A stretch of 64,000 nucleotides of DNA. Source: Mycobacterium sp. NS-7484 (lineage in GTDB: Bacteria > Actinomycetota > Actinomycetes > Mycobacteriales > Mycobacteriaceae). Positions within the stretch are counted from its first letter, which is position 1. Every line of letters begins with the position of its first letter. Below the pieces are notes generated by a model, which was given only the letters and a program-made list of their open reading frames with translations, did not search any database and was not told where the DNA came from. This document shows, in pieces, positions 25,778-32,750 of the stretch. Made by a program: the position numbers and the translations under genes. The stretch is taken from the NCBI RefSeq assembly GCF_001953975.1, contig NZ_MBEJ01000091.1:1-64000 (forward strand), read 5' to 3'.

Positions 25778-26224
25778 TTACTCCGCGTCGACGGTGGTTT
25801 CGATCGACTTGCGGTCGGTGCCGTGCGCAACTTCGATCTTGCGGGGCCGGGCACGTTCGGCCACTGGGATGGTGACGGTGAGGACGCCGTTCTCGTACGT
25901 GGCGGAGATCGCCGACGTATCGATCCCGTCGCCGAGCGACAGTTGGCGTCGATAACGGCCGAAGAACCGCTCGTTGGCCAGCCACTGGACCGATTCCTCC
26001 GAGCGTGCGGTGCGATGCGCCGAGATGGTCAGCGTGCCGTTGTCGACGTTGACGTCCACCGAGCCGGGATCGATGCCCGGGAGATCGGCCGTCAGAACGT
26101 AATGGTCACCGATCTTGCAGAGGTCCATCGGCATGAACCTGGGTGTGCGCGTTGACCCGGTTTCACTCGACAGCAAACTCCTGGTCAACATGTCAAGGTC
26201 ACTGAAAGGATCAAAACGAAGCAC
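25778..26224 (-). CDS. Small heat-shock protein, Hsp20/alpha-crystallin family
   Basis: A 148-residue chaperone. The alpha-crystallin domain runs from ~residue 35 (YVLTADLPGIDPGSVDVNV) to ATYENGVLTVTIPVAE near residue 125, which contains the family's GVL motif. An FGRYRRQLSL strand lies in between. It prevents aggregation of unfolded proteins in the cytoplasm. The GTG start is preceded by GGGAGGTG. Upstream are a perfect 8-bp-stem hairpin (26253-26271) in the leader and a CIRCE element, so HrcA control is likely. Confidence 0.92.
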   Translation of the reverse strand: MLRFDPFSDLDMLTRSLLSSETGSTRTPRFMPMDLCKIGDHYVLTADLPGIDPGSVDVNVDNGTLTISAHRTARSEESVQWLANERFFGRYRRQLSLGDGIDTSAISATYENGVLTVTIPVAERARPRKIEVAHGTDRKSIETTVDAE

Positions 26225-26296
26225 AGTAATTCACCTCCCGTAACGTCTCAGAGCCCGCCACCCTGGCGGGCAGCCAATCACTGTGCACCGCCGACA

Positions 26297-26323
26297 TTAG
26301 CACTCGACACAGGAGAGTGCCAG
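26297..26323. promoter_or_regulatory. CIRCE element (HrcA operator) upstream of hsp20
   Basis: TTAGCACTC-N9-GAGTGCCAG. One arm is a perfect CIRCE half and the other matches 7 of 9, with the exact nine-base spacer. It lies ~73 bp before the hsp20 start and overlaps a plausible -10 (TAATGT read on the minus strand). Confidence 0.82.
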
Positions 26324-26413
26324 AAAATTTTCGATGCTTTTTTCGACGGTTTCACCGCATCAGAGGCGTACTGAACGGGACGCCGCGGGCGGTCGACGTG
26401 CGGGTATCGGAAA

Positions 26414-26466
26414 CGGGAAACGCCGTGGCGGAATCCCGCTTGGGATTTCCGCCACGGCGTTACCCG
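26414..26466. terminator. Long hairpin downstream of the His-rich secreted protein gene
   Basis: Arms at 26414-26437 and 26442-26466 pair nearly perfectly (AACGCCGTGGCGGAA core) with one mismatch, one bulged base and a four-base loop. It lies 13 bp beyond the stop of the minus-strand gene and insulates it from the hsp20 promoter. Confidence 0.75.
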
Positions 26467-26478
26467 TGTTCAACCGTC

Positions 26479-26712
26479 TCAGTCGTCGTGACCGTGACCG
26501 TGGCCGTGTCCGCGACCGTGCCAACGCGGGCCGTGGTCATACCAGCCCCATCCGGGGCCTTCGACGCAAGCCTGCACATAGCCGTACGGCCCCGTTGCGC
26601 AAATGTTCGGACCTGCTGAGGCCGGAGCTGCACCGGCAACTGCCACGCCGACCGGTACCGCCAACGCACCGAGTCCGACCGCTGCGGCCCTCATCAGTTT
26701 CGAACGGATCAT
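26479..26712 (-). CDS. Small secreted His/Gly-rich protein
   Basis: A 77-residue precursor. A typical Sec signal peptide (MIRSKLMRAAAVGLGALAVP) ends near APASA, leaving a mature part of about 45 residues. It contains two cysteines and ends in a histidine/glycine tail (HGRGHGHGHGHDD). The ATG at 26712 follows GGAGGTG at ideal distance. The tail suggests metal binding, probably nickel, zinc or copper, outside the membrane; no enzyme domain is present. The nearby copper-type operators make a metal link tempting but do not prove it. Confidence 0.75.
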   Translation of the reverse strand: MIRSKLMRAAAVGLGALAVPVGVAVAGAAPASAGPNICATGPYGYVQACVEGPGWGWYDHGPRWHGRGHGHGHGHDD

Positions 26713-26985
26713 TTTCACCTCCGGGTTGTTTGCTAGTACGTGCTCAGAACCCCCGTCTGTAGATAACATTAGTGCATCTCATCATCTTCCTGAGAACCGC
26801 CTGTCACCCCGTCGTGCAGCCAATTTGCTCTCGGTGAAGTCTTCCCGGTCAGGGCATTGCATCCATTTGCCATATCGATCAGGTCTCGCCGACCGTTTCT
26901 CGGAGTGTTGCCAGCTGCCCTGCGGGAGGCGCTGGCCTGCTGGTACGTCCGCTTCCGGTGGCGAGTTTCGCTGCCGGCGTCGGAC

Positions 26986-27705
26986 TCAGCAGCCGCAGCT
27001 GCAGGACGCCGAAAACTGTGCTTGGTCGTTCGTCTCGGCAGGCTCCGTGGGCTCGGAGCTGGGGCGCCAGTCGAACGGAAAATGCTTACTCGACCCGCCG
27101 GTGTGCTCGTGCGACCAGTCGAAGCCCACGGCGTGGTCCTGCTTGACCACGCCCCACGTCGCGACCTGGCCGGGACCGACCTCGGCGCCCGGGGCGTTGA
27201 TCGTGGTCACCCGGCGGTTCGGGTCGGCTGTCGGGCCGGTCAGGGCCTCGACCTTCAGGTCGACCTTGCCCGGGATCTCCGCGCGCCAATAGGCAAGGTC
27301 CTCGGCGGACTCGAAACTGATCGGGGCGTATTCGATGCCGCGCATCTCTGAGATCAGGCTGGCGAATTGGGCCGGCCAGCCGCCTGCCTTGCCGGTGAAG
27401 ATGCGCTCCAGCGCATCCCGCTGGGCGGCATTGCCCTTCCCGTCGATGTAGAACATCAACTTCATCGTCGCGTTCGGATCGCCGATCCACATGTTGCCGG
27501 CGAACTCACCGAGTGCGATCACGCTCAGGCCCGCCAGATCGATGTCGCCGTAGTGGCCTTCGCGGACGTGCCACACCAAGGTGAACAGACAATCTCCGTG
27601 CGTGGGCTCCTGGGCGAAGCTGCACGGGCACGGCAACTTGCAGCTGCAGACGTCGAACCATTCTCCCCGCAAATGCCAATCGACCGGTGTAGACGAACTG
27701 GTCAT
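26986..27705 (-). CDS. DUF1326 protein with Cys-rich ends
   Basis: A 239-residue DUF1326 protein. The N-terminal part has FDVCSCKLPCPCSFAQEPTHGDC, which clusters five cysteines, and the C-terminus ends SASCSCGC. The middle (YIDGKGNAAQRDALERIFTG) is characteristic of the family. No reaction is known, but cysteine clusters at both ends suggest thiolate metal binding. The ATG at 27705 follows GGGAG. The gene diverges from the rhodanese lipoprotein gene, and a TACCC-N5-GGGTA palindrome lies 23 bp upstream, so copper- or sulfur-responsive control is likely. Confidence 0.82.
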   Translation of the reverse strand: MTSSSTPVDWHLRGEWFDVCSCKLPCPCSFAQEPTHGDCLFTLVWHVREGHYGDIDLAGLSVIALGEFAGNMWIGDPNATMKLMFYIDGKGNAAQRDALERIFTGKAGGWPAQFASLISEMRGIEYAPISFESAEDLAYWRAEIPGKVDLKVEALTGPTADPNRRVTTINAPGAEVGPGQVATWGVVKQDHAVGFDWSHEHTGGSSKHFPFDWRPSSEPTEPAETNDQAQFSASCSCGC

Positions 27706-27728
27706 GATGTCGCTCCCTCTCGTGTGTA

Positions 27729-27743
27729 TACCCCCTGGGGGTA
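27729..27743. promoter_or_regulatory. CsoR/RicR/CstR-type operator, site 1
   Basis: ATACCCCCTGGGGGTAT is a near-perfect palindrome holding TACCC-N5-GGGTA, the motif described for mycobacterial copper repressors. It lies 23 bp upstream of the DUF1326 gene. Confidence 0.75.
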
Positions 27744-27786
27744 TCGAACGGCGTGAAGGTAACACCGTCGGCGTTCGGCGCGCAAG

Positions 27787-27801
27787 TACCCCCTAGGGGT
27801 A
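27787..27801. promoter_or_regulatory. CsoR/RicR/CstR-type operator, site 2
   Basis: TACCCCCTAGGGGTA repeats the TACCC-N5-GGGTA pattern of site 1, 58 bp away, and lies just before the rhodanese lipoprotein start. The two sites bracket the divergent promoter region. Confidence 0.75.
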
Positions 27802-27812
27802 TGCTGTCGGTC

Positions 27813-28238
27813 ATGTTCACGAGGATTGGCCTGGCTGCGTTGGCCGTCATGGCCTCGGTGTCGCTGGCATCGTGCGGCGCATCGGCGGAAGCGCCGCCCG
27901 TCCCGGCCGAATCCGGCACGGCGCACCATCGGCTCGTCGGACCCGCGGACTTCGCTGCCGCGGTGGGTGAAGCCGATACGCTGACCATCAACGTCCACGT
28001 GCCTTACGAAGGCGACATCGCCGGGACGGACCTGTCGATTCCCTTCGACCGGATTGCCGAGCAGTCAGACCTGCTGCCCAAAGATCACGATGCGCCGATC
28101 GCGATCTACTGCCGGTCCGGACCCATGAGCGCAACCGCAGCCGCGACGTTGACGTCGATGGGCTACACCGACGTGGTGGAACTCGACGGTGGCATGAGGG
28201 CCTGGCAGGCCAGTGGTCGTCCGCTCATCGGGAACTGA
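27813..28238 (+). CDS. Rhodanese-domain lipoprotein
   Basis: A 141-residue protein with a lipoprotein signal (MFTRIGLAALAVMASVSLASC, lipobox LASC, the cysteine at residue 21). A rhodanese domain follows, with active-site loop YCRSGPMS containing the persulfide-forming cysteine, and VVELDGGMRAWQASGRPL at the end. It should handle sulfane sulfur at the outer face of the membrane. The ATG at 27813 gives the best signal peptide; another in-frame ATG at 27801 lies in the operator and is less likely. It is divergent from the DUF1326 gene, with shared operators. Confidence 0.85.
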   Translation: MFTRIGLAALAVMASVSLASCGASAEAPPVPAESGTAHHRLVGPADFAAAVGEADTLTINVHVPYEGDIAGTDLSIPFDRIAEQSDLLPKDHDAPIAIYCRSGPMSATAAATLTSMGYTDVVELDGGMRAWQASGRPLIGN

Positions 28239-28291
28239 CCCCTTTTGTCCACGGCCGGGTGGTTCGAACATATGATCGATACGTGGGCGAT

Positions 28292-28591
28292 ATGCAAGCC
28301 ATCGGCTACGGCGGACAGCCGGTCCGCGACGTGTTCCGCGTCGTTCGGCCACCGGCGGTGGTGCTGGTTGATCTGGTCGCCCTGTTCCCCCGGAAGCCGC
28401 ACTGTGCCGGCCGCTACCACCCCTTCGGCATTCAGATGAGCCGTGTGGTCGAAGGCAGGCTCACCTGCTGGGCGCTGTGCGAGCAAGGCCAGTGGTGGGG
28501 CCTCGTCACCTACCCCATCCGGTACGGCGCCGAGGTCAAAACCGTCACGCACTGGGTTCCGGGGTGGGTGCTCAAGCCGAAGATGTCGTGA
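28292..28591 (+). CDS. Conserved hypothetical protein
   Basis: A ~99-residue protein beginning MQAIGYGGQPVRDVFRVV and containing CAGRYHPFG, a cysteine-tryptophan stretch (CWALCEQGQWWGLVTYP) and HWVPGWVLKP. I do not recognise a family. In-frame GTG codons at 28259 and 28283 could extend it. It is the last gene before the tRNA-derived repeat at 28590, and its stop codon overlaps the first bases of that repeat. Confidence 0.55.
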   Translation: MQAIGYGGQPVRDVFRVVRPPAVVLVDLVALFPRKPHCAGRYHPFGIQMSRVVEGRLTCWALCEQGQWWGLVTYPIRYGAEVKTVTHWVPGWVLKPKMS

Positions 28592-28638
28592 GTGCCCCCG
28601 GCAGGATTCGAACCTGCGACACCGGCTTTAGGAGAGCC
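28590..28638. repeat. att-like direct repeat, left end (partial tRNA-Arg copy)
   Basis: 49 bp identical to 31385-31433, covering the T-arm, variable loop and anticodon arm of tRNA-Arg(CCT) read on the minus strand. The match stops just after the anticodon arm, so this is an attachment-site remnant and not a functional tRNA. Confidence 0.88.
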
Positions 28639-29045
28639 TGCAAGCCCTCGTCGTCGTGGTCCCGAAAGGTACTCTGATTCAGCTATTTAACGCCATCTCG
28701 TACCAACCGATACCGCTCCGTGTCGCGGAGTCACCGACCAAGCACCGACCACAGATCAGCGTCCGATTCCTCTCACAAACGAGCGAAGCCCCGGCTGCAA
28801 TCAGGGGCTCCATCACGGAGCGAATGTGAAAACCACCGCCGTTCTTGCGCGCGTGACCAGTCTGTCGTTGGCGCTCGACGACGGGGCCGTTCCGAACAGG
28901 GGCGGTGCGTGATCACACCAAGCCGCACGGATGCGAAGTCCGCGACCGGAGAGGAATCGGCGCCCGCCCCCGGCTTGCGGGATGTGTGCGTTAGCAACGC
29001 TGCGGTAACCTCGCTGCCAGCAAGTCGGCAAGTTGGGGGATCAAC
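28639..29045. other. Left end of the island, no convincing gene
   Basis: About 400 bp between the att-like repeat and the first cargo gene. Apart from the short repeat pair at 28732-28754, only short overlapping open frames without family resemblance are seen. I see no tRNA, recognisable integrase fragment or insertion sequence here. The promoter of the cargo genes is presumably in its right half. Confidence 0.6.
28732..28754. repeat. Paired 9-mer repeat inside the left island end
   Basis: Two copies of CACCGACCA separated by AG, then CAG: a tandem pair with an 11-bp period. The same 23 bp recur at 31324-31346. The layout resembles arm-type integrase-binding sites. Confidence 0.7.
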
Positions 29046-29324
29046 GTGGCAAACGATTTGGAAGTGGATGAGGACGGTCTGCGGTCAGCGGCGTTCGGTA
29101 GTGATCTGACGGCCGCGGCACTCGCGGGAACATGTCTCGGCGGACCTTCTGCGTCGCAGCCCAGCAGCGCCGGCGTGGCGGCGGTCAACGCTGCGCTGTT
29201 CAGAGTGCAGGCGCGTCAGTCGAGGCGTATGACTGGCCAGGCTGACGACCTCTCGGTGGCCGGTGCAAGGTATGACACTGAGGACGCCGCCAGCGCCGCT
29301 GCCATCGCGACGGTTTCGGTGTGA
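29046..29324 (+). CDS. Possible type VII secretion target, small EspC-like protein
   Basis: A 92-residue Ala-rich helical protein beginning MANDLEVDEDGLRSAAFGSD. The N-terminus and length resemble the DUF2580/EspC family. Near its C-terminus, YDTED matches the YxxxD/E secretion signal of ESX substrates. No WxG turn is seen in it; one occurs in the next protein (TTWEGDA), so the two may form the usual helical-hairpin pair. The GTG start follows GGGGGA. Its TGA overlaps the next start (GTGA). First gene of the island cargo. Confidence 0.6.
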   Translation: MANDLEVDEDGLRSAAFGSDLTAAALAGTCLGGPSASQPSSAGVAAVNAALFRVQARQSRRMTGQADDLSVAGARYDTEDAASAAAIATVSV

Positions 29325-30700
29325 GCGCAGTCCCATCCGGGGACGTTGACGCGGTCAGTCGGTCGAAGATCGACGGGTGGAGCACCGCCGATTTGGCCGC
29401 GGCGTCACCGGCGTGGAGGCAAGCGGCGACCAAAAGCGAGGAGGCATTCGAGCAGCACCGACAAAACATCGTCTCCCCCGGCGGTACGACGTGGGAAGGT
29501 GACGCCAAGGACGCTGCCATGGATCGGGCGACGGTCGACGCGGCGGTGGTGCGCCGTCACGGGGACATGTTGCGGGAAGCCGCTGACATCGCAGAGAACG
29601 GTATCGCCGATATCAACGCGGCCAAGCGCGAAGCACTCGTTGCGATCACCGCGGCCGAGGCGGCCGGGTTCACGGTTCACGAAAACCTGTCAGTGACCGA
29701 CGCTTGTCGCTACGACATCACCACGATCATCGAGCGCAATAAGGCCGCCACTGAACATGCCGCTGACATCCACTGGTACGCCGAGCGGCTTGTACAGACC
29801 GACACTTTCGTCGGGCAGCGACTTCAGCAGAAGGCGCTTGAGTTGGAAGAGATCAGGTTTTCTGCGGAGGAGCATGTCGGCGACTCAACGGTCCAGCTTG
29901 TGAACCACCCGTTTAAAGAAACGCCTCTTGAGGTCCCATTTCCGCTAGAACCAGCGCCTTTTGGTGGCAGTATCGAGGTGAGTGACGATGCGATCAATAG
30001 CGAATCACCGGTCTTTCCGCCGAATCTGAAGGCACGCGACGAACAGTTCGCCACTTCTGACAAGAATGCTGCTCAGCGGTTTCTGGAGGGAACTGACGCC
30101 AGAGCAGAGGGTGAGGCCGCAGTCCTCTATTTGCGGGCACGTGGTTGGCATACTGCTGCTGACGTCATCACCCACTACCTCGGGAATGAGTCTGGGGGAC
30201 GCGACCCGTCAATGGCTAAGCCATTCCGATTGAGCACTGCACAGGCCGATGCTCTTGCCGACGATGCTTCTAGCGGATATCAAGGCAACAAGTCGTTGCC
30301 AACGATCCTGGAGAATGCGAGGCAGACGGCTATCGCGAATGCCGCGCAGTCAAACCAACCCGTCTACACCGAAGTACTTGGTAGCGACCCGATGAGCCAG
30401 CAGATGGGCCGGGGCTGGAATCCTGTTGGTACTAGCGATCCCGATAATGTGTACGCGTTTGGCCGCTACTCGGTGCAAGTCGTGACTCAGGTGGAAGCAG
30501 CGCCCGGCCAGGAGCCAGTGGTCCGCCAACGCTATTTTGTATACGACTACACGGACTATGCGCATCCACAAGGAAGCGGCGGCGGCCCGATCGAGAGTAT
30601 TAAGCGATCGGCCATCGATGGCCTAGCGACGTTGCGTGACATCGGTTGGGCGCGGGGTTTCGACACCACAGGGACCAGCAGCATTCGTACGTACCCTTAG
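29321..30700 (+). CDS. Large WxG-type putative type VII effector, unknown C-terminal domain
   Basis: A 459-residue protein. Residues ~15-190 are predicted helical and include WSTADLAAASPAWRQAA, the WxG-like turn TTWEGDAKDAA and long Ala/Glu helices, resembling ESX substrate or LXG-like delivery domains. A linker rich in Pro and Glu (~200-245) leads to a C-terminal region of ~210 residues (HYLGNESGGRDPS; YAFGRYSVQVV; RYFVYDYTDYAHP; LRDIGWARGFDT). I cannot assign that region; it could be a toxin or another surface-active domain. The gene is lower in GC than the backbone. Coupling to the small upstream gene and a downstream lipoprotein suggests effector, partner and possible immunity. Confidence 0.6.
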   Translation: MSAVPSGDVDAVSRSKIDGWSTADLAAASPAWRQAATKSEEAFEQHRQNIVSPGGTTWEGDAKDAAMDRATVDAAVVRRHGDMLREAADIAENGIADINAAKREALVAITAAEAAGFTVHENLSVTDACRYDITTIIERNKAATEHAADIHWYAERLVQTDTFVGQRLQQKALELEEIRFSAEEHVGDSTVQLVNHPFKETPLEVPFPLEPAPFGGSIEVSDDAINSESPVFPPNLKARDEQFATSDKNAAQRFLEGTDARAEGEAAVLYLRARGWHTAADVITHYLGNESGGRDPSMAKPFRLSTAQADALADDASSGYQGNKSLPTILENARQTAIANAAQSNQPVYTEVLGSDPMSQQMGRGWNPVGTSDPDNVYAFGRYSVQVVTQVEAAPGQEPVVRQRYFVYDYTDYAHPQGSGGGPIESIKRSAIDGLATLRDIGWARGFDTTGTSSIRTYP

Positions 30701-30719
30701 CGAGGAAATCGAGGTATAG

Positions 30720-31175
30720 GTGGTGACGGTGCGGCTGATCCTCACGGCGCTCGTGTTGGCCGTGCTCGCCTTGTCGGGCTGCTCGAACGAGGTTACGTTC
30801 GAGCAGAACCCTCTGGACGAGAGGCAGACTCGAACCGAGTTGCAGGGCATGGGGATAACGTTGCCCGAGAACTATACGCAGCTGTCGATGACGAAGGCTC
30901 CGCCTCCAGGCTCAGGGGGAGCCAGCTATGACGGCGTGTTCAAATCGCCTTCGCCGGCCGCACCTATTGAGGTCGATTCGTCACCTGTGAAGATGACGCT
31001 GACGACATGCCAGGAACTGCGGTGGTATGACCTGCCTGACGGCTTGGACTGCGGCATGGCGAAGGATTTGCACCGTGCGGCAGTGCTGCTCAAGAGTGCT
31101 GATGGCCTCAACGTGGTTTCGGCGCAACTCCCGTCGGGAGAATCGCATATCTACCTCTCGGTCTCGGGCCATTGA
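30720..31175 (+). CDS. Putative lipoprotein, possible immunity or surface partner
   Basis: A 151-residue protein with a lipoprotein signal (VRLILTALVLAVLALSGC, lipobox LSGC) and a mature part of ~130 residues containing two cysteines (TTCQELRWYDLPDGLDC) that could form a disulfide. No family is recognised. Two consecutive GTG codons (30720, 30723) are possible starts, preceded by GAGG. It lies 19 bp after the effector-like gene and probably shares its transcript. Its outer-face location would suit an immunity or anchoring partner, which is inference only. Confidence 0.65.
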   Translation: MVTVRLILTALVLAVLALSGCSNEVTFEQNPLDERQTRTELQGMGITLPENYTQLSMTKAPPPGSGGASYDGVFKSPSPAAPIEVDSSPVKMTLTTCQELRWYDLPDGLDCGMAKDLHRAAVLLKSADGLNVVSAQLPSGESHIYLSVSGH

Positions 31176-31323
31176 GGGTCGCCCAGGCGACGCCACTGAA
31201 CCACCGAATGGGCCCCCCTCACCGGCCGCTTCCCGAGCGACCTCGATGACGTTGCTGCCCACGTTGACCAGACTGCTCGCCAGACCATTGCGAAACAGCA
31301 CGAATCTACTGACACCAATTAGA

Positions 31324-31346
31324 CACCGACCAAGCACCGACCACAG
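31324..31346. repeat. Paired 9-mer repeat inside the right island end
   Basis: Identical to 28732-28754: two CACCGACCA copies at an 11-bp period. Same orientation as the left copy, 38 bp inside the right att-like repeat. Confidence 0.7.
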
Positions 31347-31384
31347 GGGGGCGACGAGAAACCATGTTGACCTGCAAAAATAAA

Positions 31385-31433
31385 GAGTGCCCCCGGCAGG
31401 ATTCGAACCTGCGACACCGGCTTTAGGAGAGCC
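31385..31433. repeat. att-like direct repeat, right end (within tRNA-Arg)
   Basis: 49-bp perfect repeat of 28590-28638. Here it forms the 3' portion of the intact tRNA-Arg(CCT) gene. Confidence 0.88.
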
Positions 31434-31460
31434 GTGCTCTATCCCCTGAGCTACGGGGGC
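31388..31460 (-). tRNA. tRNA-Arg (anticodon CCT)
   Basis: Read on the minus strand the gene starts GCCCCCG, pairing with CGGGGGC at the 3' end and followed by discriminator A. The D-arm contains AGCTCAGGGGATAGAGC, the anticodon loop CTCCTAA gives anticodon CCT, and the T-arm has GGTTCGAATCC. The length is 73 nt without encoded CCA. Its 3' 46 bases are duplicated at 28593-28638, marking an integration site. Confidence 0.95.
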
Positions 31461-31587
31461 CGGGACCTATCGAAATAGGTGTGGAAAACCCATAGGGACG
31501 ATTCATGGTAGTCGGTGAGTGCCGAATAGGTGGTATCGGGGCAATCGGGCTGTCAGGACCTGGTGCGCCCTGTGGGGAGGAACTGAG

Positions 31588-31998
31588 GTGGATGGTAGAG
31601 AGCGGGAGCTCGAAGAATGGCGGTCAGCGGTCATGTCTGACGTGCACGGGCCGGACGTGACCGCGGCTACCAGGGCGCTGTTGGAGCTGACCTACGGCGA
31701 TCCGGATCGTCGAGCCGTCGAAGTCGTCCTCTTGCGCCAACTTTCGTCGCCGGGTGTGGATCCTGAGTTGAAAGAGCTGGCTGTCACATGCATGGGACAC
31801 ATTGGGCGACTTCATCGCGCGGCAAGCCCCGACGTGGTTCGTCGACTCGAAGGGTTGCTCGACGATCCGGACCTGGGTGGGCGGGCCGAGGATGCACTTG
31901 GGGACATACGCGCCTTCGCGGACGAGAGGGAGCGTGGGACTGCGGTTGTCTCACCCTCCAGCGACAGAGTCGCTGATAGCCGGGCATTGGACGAATGA
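31588..31998 (+). CDS. HEAT-repeat-like small protein
   Basis: A 136-residue, charged, probably all-helical protein. LRQLSSPGVDPELKELAVTCMGHIGRLH and VVRRLEGLLDDPDLGGRAEDALGDI read as two HEAT-like repeats. The GTG at 31588 was chosen because GGGGAGG lies at correct distance; the frame is open further upstream without a good site. Such small HEAT-like proteins occur among polymorphic-toxin immunity proteins, and this one lies just outside the tRNA island. No direct evidence ties it to the island's effector-like gene. Confidence 0.6.
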   Translation: MDGRERELEEWRSAVMSDVHGPDVTAATRALLELTYGDPDRRAVEVVLLRQLSSPGVDPELKELAVTCMGHIGRLHRAASPDVVRRLEGLLDDPDLGGRAEDALGDIRAFADERERGTAVVSPSSDRVADSRALDE

Positions 31999-32155
31999 TG
32001 CACATGAGGCACGTGGTGCCTGAGTGCCAAAATCGCTGAGCGACAATGGGATTGGCGAGGCACAACGACACTAGTGTGGCGATTGTCGCTGGAAAGTCGC
32101 TCATAAGCGGGCACATCGGACATCCCTCCGAGAACTGGCCGATGTTGACGCACGG

Positions 32156-32623
32156 CTACTGCTCGCCGTCCTCCACCACGGCCTTGATCCGTTCGAGAGT
32201 CTTGCGCATGTCGCGGACATTGCGGCGCGTGCGCAATTGACCGCCGAGCACCGAGAACACGGTGGTGAAGGCCCCTGGCGTCATCCGGAAGGACTCGGTT
32301 ACGTCGGTCTCGGCACCGGCCGGCTCCAAGCGGTAGTGCCAGTTGTTGACGGCTCGGTCACCGACGAAGACCGCAAAACCGAACTCTCGTCCGGGCTCAC
32401 AGGCGGTCACCTCACACGTCGTCCAGTAGACGGGGCCGATCTCGTTGCGTTTCACGTGTCCGCGGAAGCGCGCGCCGAGTGCAGGCCCGGTGGCGCCGCC
32501 GAGCCACTCGGCTTCCATCACCTCTGGCGAAAACTTTCCGGTGTTGCGGACGTCGGAGATGAGATTCCAGATGCGGTCCGCCGAGGCAGACATCCGCACG
32601 GTTACCGAGCCTTCCATGGGCAT
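32156..32623 (-). CDS. SRPBCC-family protein (polyketide cyclase/dehydrase-like)
   Basis: A 155-residue START-like protein: VTVRMSASADRIWNLISDVRN at the start, EAEWLGGATGPALGARFRGH in the middle, and a long C-terminal helix (RTRRNVRDMRKTLERIK). It probably binds a hydrophobic ligand in the cytoplasm. The ATG at 32623 follows GAGGAGG. It is a single gene, converging with the HEAT-like gene across ~157 bp. Confidence 0.8.
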   Translation of the reverse strand: MPMEGSVTVRMSASADRIWNLISDVRNTGKFSPEVMEAEWLGGATGPALGARFRGHVKRNEIGPVYWTTCEVTACEPGREFGFAVFVGDRAVNNWHYRLEPAGAETDVTESFRMTPGAFTTVFSVLGGQLRTRRNVRDMRKTLERIKAVVEDGEQ

Positions 32624-32750
32624 TGCGTCGGCCTCCTCGGGGCGATGGCGACAACCTAACACCGGTGTGGACCGGGACTACGGGTTTTCCGGGGTTCGGC
32701 GCCACGGTGGCCGGTGTGATCGTCGGTGTATGACGGTCTCCGGGTTTACC

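Larger units (their letters stand above)
28590..31433. mobile_element. Small genomic island inserted at tRNA-Arg(CCT)
   Basis: The 3' part of the tRNA gene at 31388-31460 is duplicated as a perfect 49-bp direct repeat at 28590-28638, as expected when an element integrates into a tRNA 3' end and rebuilds it. The 2.8 kb between holds three cargo genes with visibly lower GC in 29880-30600. Paired short repeats sit inside each end. No integrase, excisionase or transposase is present, so it is a decayed or non-autonomous element. Confidence 0.82.

Noticed and set aside
26713..26985. A gene in the gap between the His-rich protein and the DUF1326 gene
   Set aside because: Open frames crossing this gap are continuations of antisense frames from the flanking genes. 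No start, ribosome-binding site or domain supports them.
28590..28638. A second tRNA-Arg gene
   Set aside because: The match ends just after the anticodon arm, and no D-arm or 5' acceptor strand follows. It is an attachment-site duplication of the real tRNA at 31388-31460.
28639..29045. Integrase remnant at the left island end
   Set aside because: None of the short frames shows integrase motifs (R-H-R-Y) or any family resemblance by eye.
32040..32110. Hairpin formed by GCGACAAT and ATTGTCGC between the HEAT-like and SRPBCC genes
   Set aside because: The 8-bp arms are about 35 bp apart with AT-rich filler, too weak to call a terminator by eye.
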